From assembly GCF_902626525.1 (NCBI RefSeq), contig NZ_CACOFR010000006.1, forward strand, positions 31,959-95,958: a DNA stretch of 64,000 nt, given 5' to 3'. The translations under genes were made by a program, and so were the position numbers. The stretch is from an uncultured Prochlorococcus sp. GTDB lineage: Bacteria > Cyanobacteriota > Cyanobacteriia > PCC-6307 > Cyanobiaceae. Positions within the stretch are counted from its first letter, which is position 1. Every line of letters starts with the position of its first letter. Positions 37,774 through 48,302 of the stretch are shown piece by piece. The notes under the pieces were generated by a model. The model ran no database searches, had not been told where the DNA came from, and saw only the letters and a list, made by a program, of their open reading frames with translations.

Positions 37774-38487
37774 TTATTTACTAATGTTTTGAAGATCTCT
37801 ATTTGCAGTTTCAAAAACTTTTAAAGCTTCAATAGATCCCTCATATCTCCAATGCCATGGTTCATAGTCTATATGTTCATTATTTTTGTTAAAAGATAAC
37901 TTAAAGTGATATTTAGCAGCATTCAATTTCAACCATCTAAAAGCTGCTGTGTTTTCGAATTCCACTTCAAAATCTGCTTCTCTATAATTTGCATCGCCAA
38001 TATCGATAGCGAAACCAGTACTATGCTCAGAATAGCCTGGAGGAGCTGAAACTCTAGCTCTCTCTGATGCATCTTGATTCCTGATAGATTTTAAAGAATA
38101 AAATATATCCTTTTGCAATTTTATTGATCTATATCCACTAAGGAAAACTAAATCGACTCCTTCCCTCTTTGCATCTTGCCGCATTCTTATAAGAGATTGA
38201 CTCATATCCTTATGAACCCAAATATTAGGTTCAATAAAAACTAATTCTTCTTTTGATGTTTCTTCGTATGGCAAATGACCAAGAATCCTAGAATCACTTT
38301 TACCAATAGTAAAGTTATTTATTTCAAAATTATTTTTTAATAATAAGCCCATAAAAGAAAAAAAGAATATTAAGAAGGGAGAAAGAAATATGATTTTTCT
38401 TTTGAATTTTAAATTTTTTTCATCTACAAAACGCCTTTCAGCAACTGGTATTTCAAAAACTTCATTTATGGCTTTGTTTTTTTCCAA
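37774..38487 (-). CDS. D-alanyl-D-alanine carboxypeptidase, M15 (VanY-like)
   Basis: A zinc peptidase of the peptidoglycan stem peptide, 237 aa. One N-terminal membrane segment (IIFLSPFLIFFFSFMGLLL, ~32-50) anchors it, with the catalytic domain outside. The zinc motif SEHSTGFAIDI and the closing EPWHWRYEG are complete, as is the catalytic region YRSIKLQKDIF. The TTG start at 38487 is the best visible. It is paired in the window with a VanX-like dipeptidase at 43993. Confidence 0.9.
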   Translation of the reverse strand: MEKNKAINEVFEIPVAERRFVDEKNLKFKRKIIFLSPFLIFFFSFMGLLLKNNFEINNFTIGKSDSRILGHLPYEETSKEELVFIEPNIWVHKDMSQSLIRMRQDAKREGVDLVFLSGYRSIKLQKDIFYSLKSIRNQDASERARVSAPPGYSEHSTGFAIDIGDANYREADFEVEFENTAAFRWLKLNAAKYHFKLSFNKNNEHIDYEPWHWRYEGSIEALKVFETANRDLQNISK

Positions 38488-38596
38488 TATAAGTTTTTTA
38501 AAAAAAAAGATATTTCGATATTAACGATTTTTTTAAGAAATGCACTTTTATAATCAAAATAAGTGTATTTTTTAGGATAGGTATAAATTTTTTTTA

Positions 38597-39931
38597 ATGT
38601 TGAGAGTTGCTGTTATCGGTGGAGGTCCAAGTGGTTCATGTGCTGCTGAAATACTTGCAAAATCTGGAATAAAAACTTGGCTTTTTGAGAGAAAATTAGA
38701 TAATGCAAAACCTTGCGGAGGAGCTATTCCACTTTGCATGGTAGAAGAATTTGATTTACCTGAATCAATTATTGATAGAAAAGTTAGGAATATGAAAATG
38801 ATTTCCCCCTCGAATAGAGAGGTAGATATTATTTTGGATGACATTTATCCAGGGAGCAAAAAAGAGTATATAGGTATGTTGAGACGCGAAGTTATGGATT
38901 CATTTATGAGGAATCGAGCTGCAGATCTTGGAGCTACATTAGTCAATGGATTGGTATCAAAAATAGAGACGGGGACTAACAAACAAGGTCCATACACACT
39001 TCATTATACTGAGACCCTTAATGATCAATCCGAAGTAAAAGGAAAGCAGCTAGAGGTAGATTTAATTGTTGGTGCAGATGGCGCAACAAGTAGAGTTGCC
39101 AAGGCTATGGATGCTGGCGATTACAACTATGCGGTAGCAATTCAGGAAAGGATAAAACTTCCTAAGGAAGAGATGAAATATTACGAAGACAGAGCGGAAA
39201 TGTATGTTGGAACAGATGTATCCCCAGATTTTTATGGCTGGGTATTTCCAAAATACGACCACGTTGCAGCTGGGACCGGAACAATGAAACAGAATGGAGG
39301 TTTAATAAAAAGCCTTCAAATTGGTGTAAGAGAAAGAGCAAAAAAAAGGTTGGTTAATGGTGAAGTAATAAAAGTTGAAGCTCATCCTATTCCCGAACAT
39401 CCTAGACCAAGAAGAGTTGTAGGAAGAATGGCTTTGGTTGGAGATGCAGCTGGTTACGTAACTAAAAGCTCGGGAGAAGGGATATATTTTGCAGCCAAAA
39501 GTGGAAGAATGTGTGCCGAACAGATTGTCGAATCAAGTAAAAATGGGAAAATAATCCCTACAGAAAAAGATTTGAAAATATATTTAAAGAAGTGGGATAA
39601 GAAATATGGAACAACTTATACAGTTTTAGATATTCTGCAAAGAATTTTTTACACAAGTGATGGAGCTAGGGAAGCTTTTGTTGAGATGTGTGGTGATATG
39701 GATGTTCAGAGACTTACATTTGACAGTTATCTCTATAAAACGGTGGTGGCAATGAAACCACTCCAACAATTAAAACTTACCTTTTTAACGCTTGGGTCTG
39801 TTTTGAGAGGCAAAGCATTAGCACCAAGTACATATAAACCAGTACCAAGTGCAGTAAGAGATGATAAGGAGGTTGATAAAATGTTGGCCGTTAATTCAAT
39901 TAAAGGTGGAATTAAAAAAAATAAAACCTAA
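38597..39931 (+). CDS. chlP: Geranylgeranyl reductase (chlorophyll phytyl tail)
   Basis: Reduces geranylgeranyl to phytyl for chlorophyll and tocopherol. A 444-aa flavoprotein with FAD motif VAVIGGGPSGSCAAE and KPCGGAIPLCM, and a second FAD motif GRMALVGDAAGYVTKSSGEGIYFAAKSG. The length and motifs fit the ChlP/BchP group. It diverges from the VanY-like gene and converges with glyS after 17 bases. The gap upstream is AT-rich with no clear element. Confidence 0.97.
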   Translation: MLRVAVIGGGPSGSCAAEILAKSGIKTWLFERKLDNAKPCGGAIPLCMVEEFDLPESIIDRKVRNMKMISPSNREVDIILDDIYPGSKKEYIGMLRREVMDSFMRNRAADLGATLVNGLVSKIETGTNKQGPYTLHYTETLNDQSEVKGKQLEVDLIVGADGATSRVAKAMDAGDYNYAVAIQERIKLPKEEMKYYEDRAEMYVGTDVSPDFYGWVFPKYDHVAAGTGTMKQNGGLIKSLQIGVRERAKKRLVNGEVIKVEAHPIPEHPRPRRVVGRMALVGDAAGYVTKSSGEGIYFAAKSGRMCAEQIVESSKNGKIIPTEKDLKIYLKKWDKKYGTTYTVLDILQRIFYTSDGAREAFVEMCGDMDVQRLTFDSYLYKTVVAMKPLQQLKLTFLTLGSVLRGKALAPSTYKPVPSAVRDDKEVDKMLAVNSIKGGIKKNKT

Positions 39932-39948
39932 TATCATTTGTATGCAAA

Positions 39949-42111
39949 TTATGAATTAATTTTAGTAAAATCTGCAATTTTTAAAGAGTAATTCCTTACC
40001 AAACCTAATAAATTAAGTCGATTATTTCTAATTTCAGCATCTTCTGCCATTATTAAAACTCCCTTATCATTATCAAATAATTCATTAAGGGAATACGCAT
40101 TAGTTTCAAATAATTTAAAAAGTTTGAAGTGATCCCAATTAGGTAATGAAATAATTGTTTCTAATTGTTTAATAAATTCAAATACTTTAATTTCACAATC
40201 TTTTTCAAATAGTTTTGGATTTATATAATCTTTGTGTAAAAAGATATTTGTTTTAAGACTCCCTTTTTCAGCAAGTTTACAAACTCTAGAGATGACTTTT
40301 TGGATTTCAGAGAAATTTGTTTTTACTTTTAACTGATTAATTGTTTTAATTCTTTTTTTTAAATCCAATATATTCATTATTCTTTTTTCAGATGAAGAAT
40401 CAATCAAACAAACTGCTTTTATAAGATCTTTATCGATAGATAATTCGTCAAGATGGCCAACAATTCTTTGATTAGTAAATTCAATTAAATCAAATAAAAC
40501 TTTTTCTTTCTCGAATTTCAAATTTGGCAGTGAAATTTCCCAATATTCAAAAAGTTCATAAAACATATTTTCAATCGCTAAATCAAGTTCAAACTGCCAA
40601 ATCATTAAAATAACGCCATTTAGATTTCTTCTTAGTGCATAAGGATCAGAGGATCCACTTGGTCTTTTACCCGTAATAAATATACTTATTAAAGTTTCAA
40701 TTTTGTCAGAGATGGAAACGATGGCTCCATATTTTGTAGAGGGCAAATCATCTTTATAAAAGCAAGGTAAATAATGTTCAGCAACGGCTATACAAATATC
40801 ATTATCAAAGCCTTCATTTCGCAAATATTTGCCACCCATTATTCCTTGTAATTCAGGAAATTCATAAACAATTTCACTACACAAATCATTTTTACAGTAC
40901 TTGGCAGCCTCTATTACTTTTTTACTATCTAAAGATTGATCATTTAAATAATTAAGTATCTTTTGTGAGATGGCCTCAATTCTTTTTACTCTCTGAAAAA
41001 CGTTACCCATTCCTTTCAAATAAGAAACAGATTTAAGTTTTTCATTTCTTTCATGAGAAGAAATTTTTTTGTCGCTTTCAACAAAAAAATTAGCATCGGA
41101 GAATCTTGCCTTTAATACTTTTTCATTACCCTTAGCAATAATATTATTAGATTCTTTAAGTCCATTAGATATTACAAAGAATTTTGTACTCATTATTTGT
41201 TCAGAACACAAATCTAATTTTGAAAATGATCTATCTTTCATTAAAAGAGGAATATATCTTTGATGACTCTTCATTACAGTTGAAAGAACTTCAAATGGTA
41301 AATTAAGAAATTTTTTATCAAAATTACAAGTTATTAAATTAGGTAATTCAACTAAATCCGTTAATTCATTTAGTAAATGTTCAGAAATATCAGGATTCAA
41401 ATTTACAGATTGAGCTTCCTGATTTACTAGATTAATAATAATTTCTTTTCTTTCTTCTCTTTTAGCAAATATTCCATTCTTAGCCATCAATTTAAAATAA
41501 TGATCGGCAGAATGAATTTCAATAACTTTATTAATTAGTCTGTGACTTTTCGATTTGTTACTTATTAAGATCTTAGGGTCACATACATCAAAATCAAAAT
41601 CAAGAATCTCATCGTTATAAAGAGAGACAATCCATCTAATAGGCCTTGAAAACTTGAAGTTACCATTACCCCATTTCATAAATCGGGGACCCTGTAAATT
41701 ATGAATGACTTTTGGGATTATTGAAGATAAAAAATACTTTGTGGATTCTCCTTTCTCAATTTTTTTTCCAAAAACAAACTCACCCTTTTCTGTATTTTTT
41801 ATTTCCAAGTCATCTACATTAATGCCTAAACTATTTGCAAAACCAATTGCTGCATTGGTTGGAACACCATTTAAAAATGCAGAGTTTGCTTTTGGACCTT
41901 TTCTAATAATTACCTCATCATCGCTACTATCAACTAATCCTTCTAAAAGCAATACAATTCTTCTAGGAGTAGATGTACAAGAAATCTTATCGAATTTGAT
42001 AAGTTTCTTATCAAACTCAAATTCTATTTGAGATTTGATTTGATTAGGAACAGAGTGAGAAAAGTTGGCTGGCAACTCTTCGGTTCCTATCTCAAGTAAA
42101 TATTTAGACAA
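39949..42111 (-). CDS. glyS: Glycyl-tRNA synthetase, beta subunit
   Basis: The 720-aa beta subunit of the alpha2-beta2 glycyl-tRNA synthetase, holding the tRNA-binding and HD domains. The N-terminus YLLEIGTEELPANF is diagnostic. Later motifs include PRRIVLLLEGL, PTNAAIGFA and SGSSDPYALRRNLNGVI. The alpha subunit glyQ is not adjacent. Confidence 0.97.
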   Translation of the reverse strand: MSKYLLEIGTEELPANFSHSVPNQIKSQIEFEFDKKLIKFDKISCTSTPRRIVLLLEGLVDSSDDEVIIRKGPKANSAFLNGVPTNAAIGFANSLGINVDDLEIKNTEKGEFVFGKKIEKGESTKYFLSSIIPKVIHNLQGPRFMKWGNGNFKFSRPIRWIVSLYNDEILDFDFDVCDPKILISNKSKSHRLINKVIEIHSADHYFKLMAKNGIFAKREERKEIIINLVNQEAQSVNLNPDISEHLLNELTDLVELPNLITCNFDKKFLNLPFEVLSTVMKSHQRYIPLLMKDRSFSKLDLCSEQIMSTKFFVISNGLKESNNIIAKGNEKVLKARFSDANFFVESDKKISSHERNEKLKSVSYLKGMGNVFQRVKRIEAISQKILNYLNDQSLDSKKVIEAAKYCKNDLCSEIVYEFPELQGIMGGKYLRNEGFDNDICIAVAEHYLPCFYKDDLPSTKYGAIVSISDKIETLISIFITGKRPSGSSDPYALRRNLNGVILMIWQFELDLAIENMFYELFEYWEISLPNLKFEKEKVLFDLIEFTNQRIVGHLDELSIDKDLIKAVCLIDSSSEKRIMNILDLKKRIKTINQLKVKTNFSEIQKVISRVCKLAEKGSLKTNIFLHKDYINPKLFEKDCEIKVFEFIKQLETIISLPNWDHFKLFKLFETNAYSLNELFDNDKGVLIMAEDAEIRNNRLNLLGLVRNYSLKIADFTKINS

Positions 42112-42198
42112 GAAAAAATTATGGCTATTACAACTATAATTTACTACCGGTTAAATAAGCTTTTCGCTAATGTATAAAAAGAGATATGTTCTGGTCCG

Positions 42199-43989
42199 TT
42201 GATCAAGGTTGAGAAAGTAAAAAAGAAAAAAGAGATTCCTAAACAAGAGACTGCTTGTTTAGCGAACGGACTTGAGGTTTCAAAATTCGAGAAATTCAAA
42301 GAAGGTAGCGAATTTCTAAAAGAGCCACTTGCAACAGAATTAAAAAATGAAAGTGATCATTTTACCAATGATGCTGTTCAACTATTAAAATTCCATGGAA
42401 GTTATCAACAAGATAATAGGGAGAATAGAAAATCTGGGAAAGGTAAAGATTGGCAGATGATGCTCAGGTTAAGAAGTCCTGGTGGAGAAATTCCTGGAAA
42501 ACTTTTCTTATCTTTAGATGAATTATCCGACAAGCTAGGCAATGGAACTCTCAGGGCCACAACTAGACAAGCTTTTCAAATGCATGGAATAAGAAAAGAT
42601 AACTTGAAAGAAGTTATTCAAACAATAGTTTCTGCAATGGGTTCGACGTTGGCAGCTTGTGGTGACATAAATAGAAATGTTATGGCTCCAGCCGCGCCAT
42701 TCGAAAAACCAGAATATAAAACAGCCAGATCTCTAGCCATCAAAGTTGCTGATTTATTAACCCCAGTAGCTGGTCAAGGAACTTTTTTAGAGCTTTGGGC
42801 TGATGGAGATTTGGAATACAAAATTAAACCAGATAATGAAATACAAGAAAATAGAAAATTACAATTTAATGAACATGTTTTTAGTGGTATAAAAAAAGAA
42901 CCTCTATATGGATCAACTTACCTCCCAAGAAAATTCAAATGTGCTGTTACGGTGCCAGGTGATAATTCCGTTGACCTCCTTACTAATGATATTGGTATAG
43001 TTGCATTCACATCAAAAGAAGGAGAATTTGAGGGATGCAATTTTTACATTGGAGGAGGTATGGGACGAACTCACAATAATGAGGAGACATTTGCAAGGAT
43101 TGCAGATCCACTTGGCTATGTAGAAAAGGATGATACTTATGAATTAATACAAAGTATTGTTGCTATTCAAAGGGACTATGGTGATCGGAAATCAAGGAAA
43201 AACTCAAGAATGAAGTACCTTTTGCACAGGAAAGGTATTAAATGGTTTAAAAAAATACTTTTAGAAAAGTATTTCAAGAAAGAAATTAAGTCTCTTAGAA
43301 AAGAACCAAAGAATAAATTAATTGATTATTTAGGTTGGCATAAACAAAATGAGGACTATCATTTTGTTGGATTGCCTTTGCTATCAGGAAGACTGTATGG
43401 TGAAAAGAAATCTGTAATAAGTAACATTGTAAAAAAATATAATCTTGATTTAAGACTTACTCCAAACCAAGATATCTTACTTTGCAATATTTCTAATAAG
43501 CATAAACCTAATATTAAAAAAGCATTATCAAAAATTGGATACGAAAATTTAAATAAAATTAATGAAATTCAAAGACATGCCTTAGCTTGTCCTGCACTTC
43601 CACTTTGTGGACTAGCCATGACAGAAGCCGAGAGAATCTTACCAAGCGTTATTACAAGAATTGATGATTTATTAAAAAGTTTAAAAATAAAAAAATCAAT
43701 TTTATTCAGAATGACAGGCTGTCCCAACGGATGCACAAGACCCTACATGGCTGAATTAGCACTTGTAGGAAGTGGACAAAACAAATACCAATTATGGTTG
43801 GGAGGAAGTAAAAATCTTCAGAGATTAGCTAAGCCATACTTGCAAAGAATGGAGCTTGACGATTTAGAAAAAACTCTTAAACCTTTATTAATTAATTGGA
43901 AAGAATTCGAATCAGAATCAGATTTTGGAGATTTTATTAAAGACCAAGATGAAAGTTATATTTTAAACTTACTAAATGAGATTCAATAG
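42199..43989 (+). CDS. sir: Ferredoxin--sulfite reductase
   Basis: Reduces sulfite to sulfide with ferredoxin, using sirohaem and a 4Fe-4S cluster. The 596-aa sequence has two ferredoxin-type half repeats. The cluster/sirohaem cysteines follow the pattern C-x5-C and C-x3-C in CPALPLC and CPNGC, about residues 465-510. Other motifs are LRATTRQAFQMHG and CGDINRNVMAP. The start is TTG at 42199. The enzyme links photosynthetic electrons to cysteine synthesis. Confidence 0.95.
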   Translation: MIKVEKVKKKKEIPKQETACLANGLEVSKFEKFKEGSEFLKEPLATELKNESDHFTNDAVQLLKFHGSYQQDNRENRKSGKGKDWQMMLRLRSPGGEIPGKLFLSLDELSDKLGNGTLRATTRQAFQMHGIRKDNLKEVIQTIVSAMGSTLAACGDINRNVMAPAAPFEKPEYKTARSLAIKVADLLTPVAGQGTFLELWADGDLEYKIKPDNEIQENRKLQFNEHVFSGIKKEPLYGSTYLPRKFKCAVTVPGDNSVDLLTNDIGIVAFTSKEGEFEGCNFYIGGGMGRTHNNEETFARIADPLGYVEKDDTYELIQSIVAIQRDYGDRKSRKNSRMKYLLHRKGIKWFKKILLEKYFKKEIKSLRKEPKNKLIDYLGWHKQNEDYHFVGLPLLSGRLYGEKKSVISNIVKKYNLDLRLTPNQDILLCNISNKHKPNIKKALSKIGYENLNKINEIQRHALACPALPLCGLAMTEAERILPSVITRIDDLLKSLKIKKSILFRMTGCPNGCTRPYMAELALVGSGQNKYQLWLGGSKNLQRLAKPYLQRMELDDLEKTLKPLLINWKEFESESDFGDFIKDQDESYILNLLNEIQ

Positions 43990-43992
43990 TAT

Positions 43993-44676
43993 TTAAATTT
44001 TTCCATAAATAGCATTTGCTTTTTTATTTTTCCAAGCCCATAATTGATCACCATAACTAAAATGCCACCATTCATTTGGATGTTGAACAAATCCAAATTT
44101 AGTCATGGTTTCCTTTAATAAATTTCTTCTACTATTCCAAATAATTGCTTTTTCATTCTTCATGTTTGCATAAAAATCTGGGTTTGAAGTCTCATCCATT
44201 TGATCAACAGTACCTCCCATTTTGACAAGATTTCCGTCTTTAGCTGATAAACAAACATCCAATGCACCCCCAGTTGAATGAGGTGGAGGACACCAAGAAT
44301 CATAAGAAGGATATGCCCAAAATTTTTCAACTTTTTTTAAAATGGACGGATAAGATTTTATATTTTCAAAAGAAGCCTTAATATCGGATTTTTCACACTC
44401 TAATAAAAATGCTCTTTTAAACATAAATTCCTGGACTTCTAAAGGTCGCCAACTGTCATAAATTAAGAGGTTAAAACTGCTCTTTGAAATCAAATCATCA
44501 TTTACTTTTACTAATCTATTTACGACCTCTTCTCTTAATTTCCAAATAGAAGTTTTATCTTTGTAAGGTGCTCCTAATTGAGAGTAAGGGTGAGGATCTA
44601 AAAACTTTAAGCAGCTAGGTATAGCTATTAATTTATCTCCATTGTCTTTAATTGGTATTTTATTCCAAATTTTCAA
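43993..44676 (-). CDS. D-alanyl-D-alanine dipeptidase, M15D (VanX-like)
   Basis: A 227-aa zinc dipeptidase. The metal motif is HSTGGALDVCL (S-x-H-x-x-G-x-A-x-D) and the closing catalytic pair is NEWWHFSYG. An Arg in YDSWRPLEVQEF matches the VanX catalytic Arg. VanX enzymes cleave D-Ala-D-Ala. In cells without vancomycin resistance they recycle peptidoglycan. No membrane segment is present, so it acts in the cytoplasm. It starts with TTG. Confidence 0.88.
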   Translation of the reverse strand: MKIWNKIPIKDNGDKLIAIPSCLKFLDPHPYSQLGAPYKDKTSIWKLREEVVNRLVKVNDDLISKSSFNLLIYDSWRPLEVQEFMFKRAFLLECEKSDIKASFENIKSYPSILKKVEKFWAYPSYDSWCPPPHSTGGALDVCLSAKDGNLVKMGGTVDQMDETSNPDFYANMKNEKAIIWNSRRNLLKETMTKFGFVQHPNEWWHFSYGDQLWAWKNKKANAIYGKI

Positions 44677-44733
44677 TTGAAATTTGCAATTGATTTATAG
44701 TGGCATATATATCAAAAATTACAATGATCGTTT

Positions 44734-47190
44734 TCAATTCAAGAAATCATGAATGAATTTATTATCGGAATTATCAATAAGTATATTCCTTAAAACAATA
44801 TTTTTATTTAAATCAGGATCATCATTAACAATCTTAATAGCCTCTTCACGAGCCTTATCAATAAGAAATTTATTGTTAGGTAAATTGTCCAGCACAAAAT
44901 CAGGCAATCCCGATTGTTTATATCCTAAAATCTGGCCTGGTCCTCTAAGCTCCAAGTCTTTTTCAGCAATATAAAAGCCATCATTAGATTTTTGCAAAAC
45001 ACAAAGTCGTTTATTTTCAAATCCATTTTTATCGGAGGTTACCAGATAACAAAAAGATTTTTTTGATCCTCTACCAACTCTCCCCCTTAATTGATGTAGC
45101 TGGGACAATCCAAATCTATCCGAATTATAAATTATCATAATTGTGGCGTTAGGCACATCAATGCCAACCTCAATTACAGTGGTTGAAACCAATATATTAA
45201 TTTCATTCTCTAAAAAAGAATTAATCACTTGATTCTTTTCTTGCGAATTTAATTTTCCGTGCAATAGTCCAACTTTTTTATTAATAAAGACCTCTTCGGA
45301 TAAATATTTAAATATTTTCTTTGCAGAACTTAAATTCATTTTTTCTGAATCTTCTATAAGTGGCAAAATCACATAAGCTTGCTTTCCCTTATTAATCTCA
45401 TCTTCAACAATCTTGAACAAGTTATTTAAATCATCTTCTGAAATTATTTTTGTAGTTATAGGAACTCTCCCAGGTGGGAGTTCTGTAATTTGACTCACAT
45501 CTAAATCACCATAAATGGAGAGCGCAAGAGTTCTTGGAATTGGTGTTGCTGTCATTGATAACAAGTTAGTATTTTCTCCTTTATTTAGTAATCTATTTCT
45601 TTGAGTAACTCCAAATCTATGTTGTTCATCAATTACGACCATCCCTAATGCATTAAAAATGACTTTATCCTCAAATAATGCATGAGTACCTACGAGGATA
45701 TCAACTAATCCATTGGTCAAATTAGAGAGAATTTCTTTTCTCTTTTTTTGAGGAGTATTCCCAGTAAGTAGTTCAACAGAAACTAAAAGGGGGTTCAAAT
45801 AATTTAATAAATTTTTATAATGTTGCTCTGCCAGTACCTCAGTTGGGACCATAAATGCACCTTGCTGATTTTTTTCAATAACAAGTAAAAGGGACGCTAT
45901 TGCAATCATGGTTTTACCGCTTCCCACATCTCCTTGAAGCAATCTAGACATTGGTACAGGATTAGATAAATCTTTCTTAATTTCACTTAAAACATTTTCT
46001 TGAGATTTTGTTAATTTAAAAGGAAAAGTATTTAAAAATTCTTTTAATAAAGATTTCTTTTGAGGTAATTGTTGGGATGTTACATTTTTGTTCGTCTTTC
46101 TTTTTCTAAGTAGGAACTTTATTTGCAGTAGGAACAACTCATCAAAAACCAAACGTTTTTTTGACTCAATAAGTGCCTGTTGAGTTGGTGGAAAATGAAT
46201 ATTAATCAATGACTCTCCTTTTGATAATAAAGATAATGAATCAAGTTGCTTTTTATTTAAAATTTCTGGATATTGCTTTGCATAAATTAGTACCTTTTTC
46301 ATAAGTTTTATAAAACTCATATTTGATAATGCTTCACCTAATGAATACAAGGGTAATATTTTTCCTGAGAAATTAAAATTATCATTGTTATCCTTAAGAA
46401 TTTCAATCTGCGGATCTACAAAAGTTTTGCCATATTCTGTCAATTTAACCTTACCGGAAATTGCTAATTTGGTTCCAGGAGTATACAAAGATTTTTGAGA
46501 TGAGTAGAAGGAGTAAGATCTAAATCTTCTTCCTAAAAAAAATTTTGTAACCTTTATTGAAGACGTTTCATCAGCAACTACAAAATTCATTATTGATAAA
46601 TTAATATTCTTTTTACTCTTATGAATATAAAATCTTTTAATGTTTCCAATGCACGTGTATAAATTATCTGGTTTTAAATTTATTATCTTAACTCTATTCG
46701 TATAGTCTAGATATGTTCGTGGGAAATAATTAATTAGATCTTTTATATGAAATATCCCTAATTCATTAAGCTTATTTTTATAAACTTTACCTACATTTTT
46801 TATTAATGAAATATCTGAATCAAAAGATAAATTTGAATCAGCTTTATTCAGAAAAACATTTTTAGAAATATTATTAGAACTTTCTATTTCTATAGTTTTA
46901 CCTAGTTTATAAAGATTTTTTCTTGTATCTATAATTAACCTTTTTCTTTGATTTTCATCTAAATTATTATATTCATTATATTTTTTTGAAAATTCAGAAA
47001 ATATCCTTAAATATTCTTCTGAGATATTTAGGTTATCTAGTTTTTGCAATGATTGATGCAAATAATCATTAAAATATCTTTCTCTTCCTAAAGTATTAAT
47101 AAATTTATTTTCAGTTTCAATTGTAAGAGACTTTTGAAGAGATCTTATCCAATCTTTAATTAATTTATTATTATTCGCGCTAATAGTCAC
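44734..47190 (-). CDS. recG: ATP-dependent DNA helicase RecG
   Basis: Remodels stalled replication forks and branched DNA, 818 aa. The wedge/OB domain is visible around NELGIFHIKDLINYFPRTYLDY and GNIKRFYIHK. The helicase core has Walker A LLQGDVGSGKT, DEQHRFG and LSMTATPIPRTL, and the C-terminal motif VIEVGIDVPNATIMII...QLHQLRGRVGRG. The N-terminal ~120 residues extend beyond E. coli RecG, as is common in cyanobacteria. A hypothetical gene lies upstream on the same strand. Confidence 0.95.
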   Translation of the reverse strand: MTISANNNKLIKDWIRSLQKSLTIETENKFINTLGRERYFNDYLHQSLQKLDNLNISEEYLRIFSEFSKKYNEYNNLDENQRKRLIIDTRKNLYKLGKTIEIESSNNISKNVFLNKADSNLSFDSDISLIKNVGKVYKNKLNELGIFHIKDLINYFPRTYLDYTNRVKIINLKPDNLYTCIGNIKRFYIHKSKKNINLSIMNFVVADETSSIKVTKFFLGRRFRSYSFYSSQKSLYTPGTKLAISGKVKLTEYGKTFVDPQIEILKDNNDNFNFSGKILPLYSLGEALSNMSFIKLMKKVLIYAKQYPEILNKKQLDSLSLLSKGESLINIHFPPTQQALIESKKRLVFDELFLLQIKFLLRKRKTNKNVTSQQLPQKKSLLKEFLNTFPFKLTKSQENVLSEIKKDLSNPVPMSRLLQGDVGSGKTMIAIASLLLVIEKNQQGAFMVPTEVLAEQHYKNLLNYLNPLLVSVELLTGNTPQKKRKEILSNLTNGLVDILVGTHALFEDKVIFNALGMVVIDEQHRFGVTQRNRLLNKGENTNLLSMTATPIPRTLALSIYGDLDVSQITELPPGRVPITTKIISEDDLNNLFKIVEDEINKGKQAYVILPLIEDSEKMNLSSAKKIFKYLSEEVFINKKVGLLHGKLNSQEKNQVINSFLENEINILVSTTVIEVGIDVPNATIMIIYNSDRFGLSQLHQLRGRVGRGSKKSFCYLVTSDKNGFENKRLCVLQKSNDGFYIAEKDLELRGPGQILGYKQSGLPDFVLDNLPNNKFLIDKAREEAIKIVNDDPDLNKNIVLRNILIDNSDNKFIHDFLN

Positions 47191-47212
47191 ATTTGTAAAA
47201 AGAGTTATTTTT

Positions 47213-48298
47213 TCATCGTATCTTATTTAAAGTTATTTCTTTTTGCCTCCAATATGTCTCTTTTTTAATCAAACGCTGAAATTGATTTTTTAGCTCATTT
47301 ATTTTGTTCCTTTGAATAGAAAGATTTAAATTTTTAAACTCTAACTCAACAGTAGATATATTGAAGAAAATAATACTTGAGAAATTATTGCCGTTTAATG
47401 ATGACTGATTTAAGTTTAATTCGAAATTAATAACAAAAGGATATGGATGTTTTATCATAAAATTTTTGCCTACTAAGTAATCAAAGGAATCTTTAGATAT
47501 CATCTTTTTTATTAGATTTACCTTGAATAATTCTTGGTTAATATTATATGAAAGGTTCAATAGTAAATTTTCCAATGACTTGTCCATTAAATCAAAAATT
47601 TTAAGAATCTGATTTTGTGGTAAGTTATCCATTTGATGGATATTTTCTTTTTTTAGATGTCCTGGTTTTTCCACCTTTTCTTCTCCTATTAATTCAAGTA
47701 GGGAGGAAATAAATTGTTTTTCAACTCCTAAATTTTCAAAAATATTTATTCTAGATAAATAATTATTATGATCATTATTATCTAAATCAAGTGATCCGAA
47801 TTCCTCGTAATTATGAGCTTGATAATATTCATAAGTATTTGAAAAGTCTTTACTAATTTCGAATTGAGTGGGTTCTTTTAATTGAAAAACATTTTCATAT
47901 TGAATTTTTTCTTTTTGATCCTCCTTTGTTTTTGTAGAACCATCAAAAATAGTAATATTAATTTCCTTATTTATATTTTTTTCAATTTCATTTATTTTTA
48001 ATTGTTCTACTGTTAATAAGGGCAAATTCGTAAATATTAATTTACTTATTTTTTCTTCAAAAAGACTACAGAATTCATTTTCATTTTGGAAATTATCATT
48101 AATTGTTGGATAACTATATATTTGATGAAGGCCTTTTTCTACAGAGATAAAAAGTAGATTTCTTAGGAGATTAAGATAAAGTTCATATTCCCTATAGATA
48201 TTTTTAGTTAATCTTCTTTTTTGTATATCTGCTCTCTCTAATTGAGAATTGATTTTATCTATTTCTTTGTAATTATTGAAATTATTCAAATCGTTCAA
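47213..48298 (-). CDS. Hypothetical protein between tsf and recG
   Basis: A ~361-aa protein rich in Asn, Glu and Lys, with no signal or membrane segment. The frame extends to a TTG at 48337 inside tsf. I place the start at TTG 48298, just after the tsf stop, since there is no ATG near. The C-terminal half (FVINFELNLNQSSLNGNNFSSIIFFNISTVELEFKN, LKNQFQRLIKKETYWRQKE) looks folded. I recognise no family. The tsf-recG position suggests a housekeeping role, but nothing more can be said. Confidence 0.6.
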   Translation of the reverse strand: MNDLNNFNNYKEIDKINSQLERADIQKRRLTKNIYREYELYLNLLRNLLFISVEKGLHQIYSYPTINDNFQNENEFCSLFEEKISKLIFTNLPLLTVEQLKINEIEKNINKEINITIFDGSTKTKEDQKEKIQYENVFQLKEPTQFEISKDFSNTYEYYQAHNYEEFGSLDLDNNDHNNYLSRINIFENLGVEKQFISSLLELIGEEKVEKPGHLKKENIHQMDNLPQNQILKIFDLMDKSLENLLLNLSYNINQELFKVNLIKKMISKDSFDYLVGKNFMIKHPYPFVINFELNLNQSSLNGNNFSSIIFFNISTVELEFKNLNLSIQRNKINELKNQFQRLIKKETYWRQKEITLNKIR

Positions 48299-48302
48299 GT
48301 GA

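Noticed and set aside
39932..39948. ATTTG/CAAAT small palindrome between chlP and glyS
   Set aside because: Five AT-rich base pairs are expected by chance in this base composition.
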